Source: Holacanthus passer (lineage: Eukaryota; Chordata; Actinopteri; Pomacanthidae). Taken from it: DNA of 64,000 bases. The stretch lies in assembly GCA_025331565.1 (NCBI GenBank), contig JAFREQ010000015.1, positions 4,526,001 to 4,590,000 of the forward strand, given 5' to 3'. How positions within the stretch are numbered: the stretch's first letter is position 1; each line of letters begins with the position of its first letter. Position numbers and translations under genes: made by a program. Of this stretch, positions 36,401-46,500 are shown one piece after another. The notes beneath the pieces were generated by a model. The model was not told the origin of the DNA, made no database searches, and worked only from the letters and a program-made list of their open reading frames with translations.

Positions 36401-36850
36401 CACCCAGATGCTCAGGAGATCCTGGACACACTGGAGGATAACAGGGAGTGGTACCAGAGCATGATCCCCCACAGCCCCTCACCCAACCCAGAGGGCCAGG
36501 AGGAGGGAGCCCTCGCTGGCGAAGCCTCGGCACTCTGCGGGGGTGGCGGCTCCACTTCGGCCGACAAGTTCCAGTTCGAGCTGACCTTGGAAGAAGAAGG
36601 AGAGTCTGATACTGAGAGTCCACCTGAGGAAGAGGAGGGCTATAGCGGCAGCACAGGGCCTGAAATCTCCAGAACTGAGTCTGGCAGCAGATTTGATGCA
36701 GTGTCTGCTACGACTCACCTGCTCACCAAAAAGCTCACTACTGATTCGGGCAGGACGTTTTCTTTAGACTCTGAGAAAGATATGGCAGAAGACAGAGACA
36801 CAGACCAGGAAGGCGTCTCTGGGGTACCACGCTTTAGACTTGGCACATAG
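27306..36850 (+). CDS. pde4c: cAMP-specific phosphodiesterase 4C, common coding exons
   Basis: The enzyme hydrolyses cAMP to 5'-AMP in the cytosol. Exons: 27306-27497, 29187-29223, 29947-30020, 30141-30193, 30662-30774, 33625-33718, 34005-34177, 34283-34381, 34571-34735, 34882-34981, 35154-35308, 35436-35558, 36031-36213, 36344-36850; all phases close. In 731-aa numbering, UCR1 carries the PKA site RRES (Ser81), UCR2 spans about 168-230, and the catalytic domain about 300-640. Visible active-site residues: general-acid His354; metal ligands His358, His394, Asp395 and Asp512; purine-binding Gln563 and Phe566. These equal PDE4D2 residues plus 194. ERK docking (KKVTSLGVLLL, KFQF) and target (HSPSP, Ser607) motifs are intact. 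TSLG (not TSSG) and FDVENGLS favour PDE4C over A, B and D; neighbouring rab3a agrees. Confidence 0.96.
29187..29223 (+). CDS. pde4c: pde4c 37-nt UCR1 micro-exon
   Basis: The exon encodes HTEDMIVTPFAQ between a TTTGCAG acceptor and a GTGAGT donor. Mammalian PDE4 genes have an exon of this size and sequence type here (HGEDMIVTPFAQ in human PDE4C, from memory). Confidence 0.93.
29947..30020 (+). CDS. pde4c: pde4c UCR1 exon VLASLRTVRSNF
   Basis: 74 nt encoding VLASLRTVRSNFAVITGQQ and DRTAS plus 2 nt. Donor GTAGGT. It contains the end of UCR1. Confidence 0.94.
30141..30193 (+). CDS. pde4c: pde4c linker-1 exon
   Basis: 53 nt encoding TRSSGSNPPSMCKTSLA between split codons (in phase 2, out phase 1). 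This is the variable linker between UCR1 and UCR2. Donor GTCGGT is weaker than the others. Confidence 0.88.
30370..30545. mobile_element. dispersed repeat fragment in a pde4c intron
   Basis: The text 'ctctgaaatgtagtggggta' followed by 'tataaagtagcataaaatgg' is the tail of a very common fish repeat (from memory). The 40527-40650 copy shows the head of the same family. Confidence 0.5.
30662..30774 (+). CDS. pde4c: pde4c UCR2 exon ETLDELDWCLEQLETL
   Basis: 113 nt encoding EPHQQLAIETLDELDWCLEQ through SVSEMASNK, the first half of UCR2. This is highly conserved among PDE4 paralogues. Donor GTACTT. Confidence 0.96.
30775..33149 (+). other. pde4c intron upstream of the super-short start
   Basis: No exon is recognised before 33150. 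The right part (32690-32770) is a candidate internal promoter with inverted CCAAT boxes and a GC box. The left part is AT-rich with CA-rich patches near 31780-31920. Confidence 0.5.
32690..33149 (+). promoter_or_regulatory. candidate internal promoter of the super-short pde4c isoform
   Basis: The segment has 'ctgattggctg' (inverted CCAAT, about 32702), 'gaggcgggga' (GC box, about 32737) and a second 'gggattgg' within 60 bp. It lies about 400 bp upstream of the ATG at 33150. These are motif observations only; no start site can be fixed. Confidence 0.45.
33150..33197 (+). CDS. pde4c: pde4c super-short first exon (PDE4B5/PDE4D6-like)
   Basis: 48 nt encoding MPEVSYFISVSWMFIQ, ending at a GTAAGG donor in phase 0, which fits the next exon (FKRMLNREL). 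Mammalian PDE4D6 and PDE4B5 begin MPEANYLLSVSWGYIK immediately before FKRMLNREL (from memory), so position, length, phase and 8 of 16 residues agree. The product would be 548 aa. It would lack UCR1 and the first half of UCR2 and keep the catalytic domain. Super-short PDE4 forms lack the UCR1 PKA site and respond differently to ERK. The exon is too short for ordinary ORF calling. Confidence 0.85.
33625..33718 (+). CDS. pde4c: pde4c UCR2 exon FKRMLNREL
   Basis: 94 nt encoding FKRMLNRELTQLSETSRSGN and QVSEFISSTFL plus 1 nt. This is the second half of UCR2, which caps the active site. It is shared by long and super-short isoforms. Confidence 0.96.
34005..34177 (+). CDS. pde4c: pde4c linker-2 exon
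   Basis: 173 nt encoding EKQHDMDIMSPPTKEKDKKK through RPMSQISSVKK and IPRFGVNASQEGLLAR. It joins UCR2 to the catalytic domain. Donor GTATGA. Confidence 0.94.
34283..34381 (+). CDS. pde4c: pde4c catalytic-domain exon ELEDINRWG
   Basis: 99 nt encoding ELEDINRWGIDIFKVSEYSG through YTIFQ. First exon of the catalytic core. Phase 0 on both sides. Confidence 0.95.
34571..34735 (+). CDS. pde4c: pde4c catalytic exon with YHNNMHAADV
   Basis: 165 nt, the size I recall for the mammalian exon. It encodes ERELLKSFKIPVD through STPALE and includes YHNNMHAADVVQSTH, with the general-acid His354 and metal ligand His358. Confidence 0.97.
34882..34981 (+). CDS. pde4c: pde4c catalytic exon with HDVDHPG
   Basis: 100 nt encoding AVFTDLEILAALFASAIHDV and DHPGVSNQFLINT plus 1 nt. 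It carries metal ligands His394 and Asp395. Confidence 0.97.
35154..35308 (+). CDS. pde4c: pde4c catalytic exon SELALMYND
   Basis: 155 nt encoding [20 protein letters not shown] through SLRKMVIDM, within the conserved HD-domain core. Donor GTAAGA. Confidence 0.97.
35436..35558 (+). CDS. pde4c: pde4c catalytic exon with ERK docking site
   Basis: 123 nt encoding [20 protein letters not shown] and ETKKVTSLGVLLLDNYSDRIQ. The KKVTSLGVLLL segment is the ERK docking (KIM) motif; its Leu (TSLG) is the PDE4C-type residue. Confidence 0.97.
35815..35838. repeat. (AATA)n microsatellite
   Basis: Short A/T tetranucleotide tract in the intron before the HCADLSNP exon. Confidence 0.8.
36031..36213 (+). CDS. 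pde4c: pde4c catalytic exon with HCADLSNP
   Basis: 183 nt encoding VLQNMVHCADLSNPTKPLEL through ISPMCDKQNASIEKNQ. Asp512 is the fourth metal ligand and the last residue, Gln563, is the purine-selective glutamine. Confidence 0.97.
36344..36850 (+). CDS. pde4c: pde4c terminal coding exon
   Basis: 169 codons including TAG at 36848-36850. It encodes [20 protein letters not shown], the ERK target HSPSP, the KFQF docking motif ([19 protein letters not shown]) and a subfamily-specific acidic and Ser/Thr-rich tail ending RFRLGT. The tail is unlike the human PDE4C end, as expected for this fast-evolving region. Confidence 0.97.
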   Translation: [168 protein letters not shown]

Positions 36851-39800
36851 CACCAGTCAAAAGTTGAATTTCTTTTGGCCTTTTTTTGTTTATTTGTCTT
36901 GATTATGGTGCCTCATCCTCCGTCACTCCCCTTCTCCCACTCCAACCAAACACCACCACCTCTGGTTTCCACAGACAGGGTGACAGCAAGCCTCGGGGTG
37001 GGGAGTACAGGAGTGCGGGTGGGTATGGGGGGTGTTAAGAAAGTCTGCAGTTTTACACAGCAGTCACTTGCACTGGAGAGAGACAGATAGACTGAGTCAC
37101 TGTTCCAATAGAGGACAGGAAACCAAGTTCCTTTGTCCTTTGTGTTCTGTGTCTTTCACTCAGACATACTGTGGATAAGGTTCGACAGAGACAATGAGAA
37201 GTTTAAAAAAAACTTCCCTTTTACCAGCCAACCCAAGGTCTACTACAACAAATGACAGAAATGTCTTCCTCTTTTGGAGTATTTGTGAAGAAAGTGAGGA
37301 AGTTATGAATGGCCATGAAAACACAACACAACGTCTTGAAAGACATATTGCCAAACTTGCAATTTACAGGGACAATGCTGTTTTGCCTGCCTTTTTAGTT
37401 TTTTCATTTGTTTGTTTTTTCTGTTTTATTTAGTTCCATACACGGTGAAAAACAGTAAATGAAGAAACAGCAAAGTGAAACTTCAAAGCAGTGTAAGCAA
37501 AGTCACAGCAGAAAGGAGCTGTGGAGGATGGAGCATGATTTTATGCAGGAAACTTTAAATGTAGCAGATGTTTTGAGTGACTCTATCATTATATTTGTAT
37601 ATGTAGCACTCCTTTCAGCTGGTGTTGCACAGCCCATTTCATTGTGTTCAGCAGGCAGTTGTTTTGGAAGAATATGATTATTACCAAGTGGCTGGCAGTA
37701 CATATTATTTTGAGTTGTTTCAGGCTTACTATTTCCATTTTTATAATCCTAAACCATGATATTGTGACAGCGACAAAACTGTGCTAGGGTCAGTGTAGTG
37801 TTATACAGTCACGGAATTACATTCAAAGCAGTGCACATGGCGCCTCCCAGTGTTGACAAATGGAACTGTAGTTCTGGCATTGGAGGCAAATGATTTGCAA
37901 GGGTTTTGCATAGGCCTATATGGAAAGCACATCGAAAGGTATTTAACTGTAGGACTACCCATAATATCAGTTATGTTTCAGTTTTGTTGCTTTTTGATTA
38001 TATTTGTTGGATTTTTTAAATTTTATTTTATTTCAATTCACTAATGTTTTTTTGCCTTCTTAATATTTGGCACCCATTTTATCAGTTTGCCTTCAAGTGT
38101 AGCACTTTACAGTTTTGTTCATAACTATAGCTCTCATTGTGGTTTTCAAGGGCTTGAGCCAAAACGTGAACACATTGGAGGCTTTTGACTGCGAAACAGT
38201 TTGTTGTGCAACGAGCACAGACATGCAAAAACTTAATGTTACAGTACAGCTACAAATGCATTAAACTATCCATTCAAATCCATTCTTGTCACTACATAAT
38301 GTATCAAACGCAGCACTCAAAATCCACCTGCATAATTTACGAAACCAATAAGGGCAGCATGTTACAAGGGTTGCAAAGAAGGATGTTAGCATCATTGTAA
38401 CTGTAAAAAAAATCCAAGAGGTTACTAAGAGACACTTTCCTGTGCCAGAATTATTTTCATCTTTTTTCTCTCATTGATCAATATTTCGCTCTTCACAGGG
38501 ACATAGTCAATGACAAAACAAGTGCCAAGCAAGCATGACACAACTCGTACTGTAATTTCCATTTTGCCACTGGCTACTTTCCATCAGTGACTGATAAAGT
38601 TGGTTGACTGTAGCACCCTGTGTGCCAATCTGACCCCAGTGTCTCTGCTCCTCTTTTTCTAACTCCTGTTCGAACAGTAACTGAAACTGATATTGTCTTA
38701 AAACAGTGATGTGTTTTTTGTGTGAGTGAGTGACTGGGTTGACTTTTTTGATGTATTTGCTAAGAAACAACCAAAGCACTTTGTACGGTACTTTTACAGT
38801 TCTGCACTTCCAGTACAGTTGAACATGTATAGCGTGACTGTTTCACTGTTTTTCTGTTGGCCTGGTGGATATGTTGAATTGCACGGGCTGGACCACTACA
38901 GCTCTTAAAGGCTGGATGTTGGAGGGACTGAAGTAGTTTTTTTTTTTATATATATATATATATATATATAATTGACTGTACAAAAAAATGTGTTTTGTTG
39001 AAATGCATGACATTGGCTGCAGGATTCAAAGAATATGAAGAGTATGTAGAGTACTTACAAAACTTAGCCTGTGGAGAAACTTTATTTTATTACCATGGAG
39101 TAAATCATGTTTTAACATGTGAATGAGCTGAAAGGTTGTTTTTTTTTTGACGCCTTATTTTCAAACTTGGGGTTTTTTTTTTCTGGTCATAGATGTGTTC
39201 ACTGACATGCTGGAGTCAAACATGTGCAATCCTTTCTGTAGCCATAAACAACACCAAACAGACCAACACTCAAGGATGCCTTCAACACTAAGGACTATTT
39301 AACAGCTTAACCAGCACAACATGTGAAGATTCAGTCTGTCTCTCTGCGTGTCACTAATTGTTTGATTTTGTACATTTTCCTCACAGTCCTTCATGTACAG
39401 TTTATTTATTATTTCTATATTATCTGTCAGAAACGATGGAACAGTAGACTTTATTTTAGTCTGAAATTTAGTACTTATGTGTAGCTTGACGTGTGAGAAA
39501 GTCAAACAGGACAGATTTCAAATATTACTCAGCTTTTTCCCTTCTATTTTCATTTCTTTATGTCTGCAAACAACATTATACATAAGCAAAAATACTCACT
39601 TTCATGTTTATCTTGGTATAAAATTAGTTGAGTGACAGATTTCCGTCTAGGTTTTCTGAAACATCTCTCCTTTCCTGTCTTCCTCCGTTTCCATTGATCC
39701 AGTCAGATCACGTATTCATGAGTGATCTTACAGTCAGTGTGCTGATCTGAGACTTTTTTGATTCATAATGAAGATAATAGTCATGTGGCCTCAAGCCATT

Positions 39801-39960
39801 GTAGATCAGTATTTCTGCTTGAGATTTTGTGAATATGGGTCATGAACTAAGACTCTGCAGCTTTGACAATCCAAACTCTGCTGTTTAACTGCGGGTGTGT
39901 TTGCCCTCTCTCCAACTAGAACTGTATGCCTTGCCAATAAAGGAAAAACTCTTCACTCTT
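36851..39960 (+). other. pde4c: pde4c 3' UTR
   Basis: AT-rich sequence with no coding exon follows the stop codon. A canonical AATAAA lies at 39936-39941 and is followed within about 30 bp by T/GT-rich sequence, so cleavage near 39955-39965 is likely, giving a UTR of about 3.1 kb. A pure (AT)12 tract (38947-38970) preceded by T11 sits inside. The end is inferred; earlier alternative sites cannot be excluded. Confidence 0.65.
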
Positions 39961-40526
39961 TGATGTCTTGTTCTCTGCTTTCATGAGAAAATGAAATAAT
40001 AAAACATGAATAGAAAACAGAACAATCCTGTTCATCCTGATGTGAATCCAAGCATATATGGCACCCAATGACAAACAACAAAATCTGTTTTCATGATGAA
40101 TAAAAATGCACTTATCACTGATATGAAGTAAATATCGATCACGACTATTACAAACAATCTGCTAACAAGCAGCAGCCTGCCGATGGCTCAGTCATTACAA
40201 AGTCATACTACTCAGCTAATCGTTGCGCAAACTCATAACTTTATTTTTAGATTCTGGTTTCTAAAGACCAAATATATCAGGCTGCATTTGTATGAATGGA
40301 CGTGGAGTGTGTATAAAATATGCAAAATGTAGTCATAAAAAATATGGAGTCTTGTGGCTTGAGTATCTCACCAGTGTGAACATGCTGTAACTTCAATGAA
40401 GAGTAGGAACACGATTATACACATTACAAAGTACATGATACTGTCAGATGATGTGGAAAAAGGTGATGAATTTTTTTACTAACTTAAAAGCTACATAATT
40501 GGAAATAAAAAGGTAGTACTATATAT

Positions 40527-40650
40527 ACAGCAGCCGTGGAAAGTAAGAACATTTACTTAAGTACATCTTTGAGGTTCTTGCACTGTACTTGAGTATGTTA
40601 TTGTTTAGGTACTGTACTTTTTAGGTACTTTGCATTATCATTATATACAT
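40527..40650. mobile_element. dispersed 'acttaagtacat' repeat fragment
   Basis: The text 'ggaaagtaagaacatttact' and 'gtacttgagtatgtta' resembles the head of the common teleost repeat that begins 'gtggaaagtaactaagtaca' (from memory). It lies between pde4c and rab3a. Confidence 0.5.
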
Positions 40651-40839
40651 ACATACATACAAAACACACAATGATCTTATAAAATATAGCTACCCAAAAG
40701 AATATAAAATAGATAAAATTAACTTCAACTACAACATTAAAATGTTTAAAGGCAGCAATCTTCATAATGAGTTTCTTTTTCTTTTTAGTCTTTTAGTGTA
40801 TTTTTCTGATCACCATATTTGCTTACAGGTACGCTTATG

Positions 40840-41030
40840 GGGAGGGCGTGGCTATGTGCGAATGGGCGGGCCCTCCCCTCTGATTGGCCGACCCTCCTGT
40901 CAATCATCCTTACCCTCTGTTTGGACTCGTCATGTCGCCGCTGTCAATCAAGAGGCGCACGGGCTGCTGCAGGTGCAAAGCTGGACTCTGGGCGCTGCTG
41001 CGAAGCCGAGGATAAAACACACATTTCAGG
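40840..41030 (+). promoter_or_regulatory. rab3a: rab3a CpG promoter and non-coding exon 1
   Basis: This is a CpG-rich island in an AT-rich neighbourhood. It holds 'gggcgtggc' (40846) and 'gggcggg' (about 40864) as GC boxes and an inverted CCAAT box, 'tgattggcc' (about 40881). A plausible non-coding exon ends at 41030 before GTAAAA. The first coding exon begins exactly at a splice acceptor (43350), so an upstream non-coding exon is required, and mammalian RAB3A also has one. The transcription start is not fixed. Confidence 0.65.
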
Positions 41031-43349
41031 GTAAAAACTTGCGCTTATTTCTCACTGTGAGTCCGTGTTCTGTCAAACAGCCGCAGCAGCTAACATGCGA
41101 GTTATTTGTCGCTTGTCATATGGTGGATTTAGGCTGAGAATTTAGCCGTAAATAAGGAAGAGTAACCTTCATTTGACATAGCTGGGATGCTTAGCTAGCT
41201 CCTGCTGCCACTTTAAACACTGGTAACGGTCTGCTGTGTTAGCATTAAAGGTAGCGATGCTAGCTTCATTTCATACATTTAAAAAAAAACACCTTTTCAT
41301 CTTTATTCTTTCCATCTCTTTAACAGTCTTTTAATCTTTATCCCAGGGTGTCATGAGTGTGTAACAAAGCGCCTTATCCTGTATTTTCTGTGTTTTTCTC
41401 CAGCTAACCTGAAGCAAACTCATATTCAAGCAGCTACATATTGACTAGCAAGCTAACGCCGCATAAGCTCCAATATGGAGAGGGGATGTGGGTTAGCCTG
41501 TTTAAATTGGGAGCATGTTGTGTTTGGAAAGAGTCACTTGGCATTAACGTTACATGGGTTGCCAGTTTTTCTCTAATTTACTTCAAGGCAAATTCTGGCC
41601 AACCATATGGTCATTCATAATGGTCTGGCTAGCGTAGCCTCCCTGCCCTCCTGGATGGGAGAGGATAGTCAGTTTAGCTGATGCTTAGCCTGCTAAGCCC
41701 TGGTACTTCCGTCTTCTTATCTCGTGTGGGGCGGAGGTGTGCACTCCTTGTCCGACATGAAGTGGAGACACTCAGGGCTGTGTGTGGGTTTTGGGCTGGT
41801 TGTATTGACACAGGCTCTTGGCAAAACGGCTGCATCGTTTTATTCCCTGATAAAGCTGTGAGGCTGTTTGGGAACCATATGGAGTGTAACCTGACCTCAG
41901 ACAGCAGACAGTGTTTAACCCCATGTTAAATGGTTAACATAAGGCTGATTTACTTTGGCATGTGGATTCAGGTGGTTTTACTCTTGTCCGTCTGAAGAAT
42001 GATGATGATCTGTATCTCAGATTTATGTGCATTATTCTCATGGTATCCTGCACAGATGTGTCCCATAATGATTTGTCTGTCTGTTATACTGATGCCACAT
42101 ATGAGTTTGTAAGTCAGCCCAGTAAAGTATTTGACAGCTGCCAGACCCTCTTGGTACATGCTTTCTGTCCTAAAAGAAATATGTGAAAACACTCTGCCCT
42201 GCTCAGTAGTTTGTCATTTACTGTTCTTTCCTCAGCCTGGTTTTACACAAGGGGTTTTTAAAGTCTGAGACTGCTTAGGATCATGATTATGTTACTTGTT
42301 CCGTAGACACTCAACAATTTATCCAAGACGGTCTAATACTGCAGTTTGACATAACTTCAGATCATACCAAATGCCTAAAAGGTCTGTCCTATGGCATTTA
42401 TTCGTTTTTGACTCTGAAAAAGTGGGAAAACGGTGAAATATATCTGAACTATCTCTTTAACCAAATCACACACATTTAGGCTGTTCTATGTGATCTTTTT
42501 TGATGTCTAATGTAATAAACTATGTCATATTTTATCACCTCAATTCGCTGAGCCCCTGAAGCTGTTTGGGGCCTGCTTCCCACTTTGTGAATTTTCCCAC
42601 TGTGGGACAAATAAAGCAATATCATCTTTGAAAACCTGTGTTTTACACCTTTTAACCTTTTACATAATGCCCGAATTGTTGCCATATGTTATTTTAATAA
42701 CTTAAGGACTTTTCGTCATTTTGTCTACGTGTATTTAAGATCTCTGTACTAAAGAGGTGTCGACATTACTTTATAGCTCAGGCGAAGGATACCTGAATCT
42801 GTTGTGTCGGTCTAAAAGAAGCCTCAGAGGATGTCACTAGCTGATATCGGAGGTTTGAGCTTGCTTATCTTGATGCCAGTAGTTTCCTGTCTTAAAGACT
42901 TTTCTGTCTATTTAATATGCCTATAATGTGTTTAGTAAATGAATTTAGCTTTCAATGTTTTACCATCTAGAGACTGATTGAAAGAATATCAGAATAAATA
43001 GTACAAAATTAGTTAATTACAAAATGCAAAATTATGCAAACAAACCAACAAAATATGTGTCCATCTGTCATATCTCCTAAACCAATCCAGAACAGTGATA
43101 TGAAGAGGTAGATACAGCACGGGCTTAATACAGCACATACTCAATCTGATGAAATCAAATACAACAGCTGTATTGTACCATTATAAAATGGACTATGTTT
43201 GTGACTATAGTTTCTGGTGTATTTGGGTTATATATATTGTAAGGTGTTTTTATTATTTGGTCCAGCCCGTCCCGTCAGTAAGAACATGCTGTTTCTTCGA
43301 GTTAATTCTTTGTGACTGTTTTTAGTGTGTTATCTCCATCCTTGCATAG
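41031..43349 (+). other. rab3a intron 1
   Basis: No coding exon. Its first 700 bp carry many TAGC/GCTAAC words (see findings). A LINE-like 3' tail lies at about 42560-42625. Confidence 0.6.
42560..42625 (+). mobile_element. LINE/SINE-type 3' tail
   Basis: The text 'tttcccactgtgggacaaat' followed by 'aaagcaatatcat' matches the widespread fish retroposon end 'ttccccattgtgggac.aataaag' (from memory). No coding part is attached. Confidence 0.5.
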
Positions 43350-43574
43350 ATGGCGTCTGCAAATGCCACGTACGGACAGAAGGAGTCCTCGGACCAGAAC
43401 TTTGATTACATGTTTAAAATCCTCATCATTGGCAACAGCAGCGTAGGAAAGACTTCCTTCCTTTTCCGCTATGCAGACGACTCCTTCACGCCAGCATTTG
43501 TCAGCACGGTGGGCATCGACTTCAAGGTGAAGACCATCTACAGGAACGACAAGCGGATAAAGCTGCAGATCTGG
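43350..43574 (+). CDS. rab3a: rab3a first coding exon
   Basis: 75 codons, from [20 protein letters not shown] to RIKLQIW. Acceptor 'cttgcatag' ends at 43349, so the exon begins with the ATG. Donor GTGAGG. Contains the P-loop and switch I. Confidence 0.97.
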
Positions 43575-46500
43575 GTGAGGAAGTGAACACATACATGCAG
43601 ACGTGCTAAGGTTGTCAACTACAGATTGTCTAATGTTTGTCAGAGCAGGCTGAGGGGTGCATGAGGATAAAATGAAAAATGTGAAAAGTTGATTTAGGGA
43701 AGCCAGTGAATTATGATCACCCCCAGGATTGCTTTTAACATTACTCGTAACTCCTGAAGTGTTCTTAAAGGGAATTGAAAACTCACATTGCTTTCTTATA
43801 GCTGTGTTATGCATTCAGCACTACTGTCCTGAACTGTGCTATCTAGCATCTCGTCAGGCACCACTGAAGAAGTAAGGGTTTAAGGGTTTAGGTGGAGAGG
43901 TCTTTGACCATATATTTATTTATTTTACTTTACATAAATACTACAGATGTTGCAATCAGCTCTTTTCATTTTCGATTAATCTGCTTATTATTGTCTCAAA
44001 TAATCATAGTTCATAAAATGTCTCGCTGTCCAAAACCCAAAGATATTCAGATTTAGATTCTCACAGTGGAGAAACTGCAACCAAATAATTTAAGAATTTA
44101 ACATCTTTGCTTGAAAAGTGCCTCAAACACTAATTGATTAATCAACTAACTCGACTCAACTCGTTTCAGCTCTACAGAACTTAAAAGTCAATAAGCCTAC
44201 AAAAATATTTTTGATTAATTATAATTAAGGCAATTGTCCACTCTACCTGTCTTTAATAAGAATGCCTGTTTTTCATGCTGCTTCATCACATCTGCAACTG
44301 AAGCGCCCTCTATTATCATATGTCTCTAATGATTACCAGCTGTTGAACTCGCATCTCAGGTCCCCAGAATCTCTTCATCTGCTGTGTAATGGCAATACCC
44401 TTGAAGTGTACTTAACATGAGCCATAAAGCCTGACCCTGGGACCAATTGCTTGAGACACCAGAGAACACCAGAGGAATACCTAATCCTCATGGGAGTTTG
44501 GTTGAATGTTAAACCCTGACAATCATCAGGAGACACGTGTCGTAAATTTTTTGCAGGTGTTGGGTGACAATGAACTGCATAAAAAGCCAAAGAAATACAC
44601 ACAACTGTCTCATCCCCAGTGTTTATTTAGTCCTACATGGACATGACAATGTTTAGACCACAACCAGAGGAAGACCATCCATGGATGGATGGATGGAAAC
44701 ATTGTGTTATGCCCTTGAGACAGGCTTCCTACGCAGTATGGAAAAGTATGTAATTTGATTTGACTACTTTCCAGGCCTGAATAAGAATAGAAAAAAGAGC
44801 CTATATTTCCCCTACTCTGTTTTCTAAGATGCAAAATTCAGGATTTCTAAAAATAAATTGATCATACAAGCAGAGTGTTTTTCTTGGCATTTGGAACAAG
44901 CAGCCAGCACAGCCTAATCGTTTACCACTCTGTGAGAGAGTGCAGGTCAGAGTGAGCTTGATGTTGTAGAAAGCAAGGCATGAAGAATGTTGTGCGACTG
45001 AACTCACACTCCTAGAGCCACTTCTACACCCCAAGTGCCTCATAAGTATACCAAAATCAGACATACACAATCAAATTAGTTAGATTGATCTTTGATGTGC
45101 ATATAATCATAGCATCACAAATAAACAAATATTAAGCTTGTCTGAGCTGCACAAACACTGAAAATTAAATTATGTAGTTAATTTACTGTTCTTATTTATA
45201 AAAGAGACTGAAAGATAAAATGTGTATTTATTTACATTTATACATCGAGCTATTTATACTCCGATGTCAAATATGGTCTGAAAAATCTAACAAGATGTCT
45301 TGAAATTTGAGTCTGGAAAATTGTGGAATTTTGAAATGGAACATCTGTAGGAACCCTGGTGAGGCCATGAGTGTGCAGGATTTTTTTTGAGTATGTTTAG
45401 TTAGAAATGATGGTGTTGGTGTGTATTTGCATAGGACACTGCTGGCCAGGAGCGCTACAGGACTATCACCACAGCTTACTACAGGGGAGCCATGGGCTTC
45501 ATCCTCATGTACGACATCACCAACGAGGAGTCCTTCAACGCCGTTCAAGACTGGTGAGGGACACCTGAGCATACATGTCTGTTTGTATGAAGGTGGCAAC
45601 TTAACATACAATCTTTTTTTTCATTGAGCTTTCTGATGGTTTGTGATCACAATGTATTTATAAACTGGATTTCTGTGATCTGTCCAATTCTCTTGACTAG
45701 AGGCTAGGTCAAGAGAATTGCACAGGTTTCAAACAAGTCCTCGGTGTAATCCAGTTCGAGTACAGTTCTAGCACTTTTTTGCAAGTGCAAAGACAGGTGA
45801 AAGCACTAATGTCTGTTTAAATTGTACTTTTGCTTTGTGAAACAGCATGTTTGCACAAGAACTTTAAGCAATGTAGGTCAAACATGAATCAGAAAGTAAT
45901 TCAATTGAATTCAAATTTCTTTTCAGTCAGTCTTTTTTTTTTTTTTTTTTTTTTTTTAGCATGGTGTCACATTCCTGTGCTTTAGCATCTAAGAATCGGT
46001 CCGTCAATATAGCTGTAACACCCTGTGCTGTATCTGCCAACAGGTCAACCCAGATCAAGACATACTCGTGGGACAATGCCCAGGTCCTCTTGGTGGGGAA
46101 CAAGTGTGATATGGAGGATGAACGAGTGGTGGCTGCAGAGAGGGGCCGACAGCTGTCAGAACAGCTGGGTAAGTCAACTGGTCAGAGTAAAGCCAACATG
46201 CCATGCGTCTGTTGTTTATCCACTATTGGTGTTCATCTTCATCTCATGGGAGCATTAATGAAAATTAAATCAAATTATGAACCATAAAGCTCCTTCAAAG
46301 AGACCATGATGATGTGTCTGAGATTCTGTTATCTAAACATTAGTAAAGTAATTGTGGCTGTGTTTGGACAGCATACTGTAGGTCATTATAATTAGACTCT
46401 TCAGCTTGCCACATTACATAATTACACCATGTTTGGAACCGATGTTACAACAATTCATACTGAAGTAAATCAAAGCCAGCTCTACCAGCGAGCCATGCTA

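Noticed and set aside
43302..43814. 170-codon minus-strand frame
   Set aside because: Antisense to rab3a coding exon 1; openness is a by-product of its codon use.
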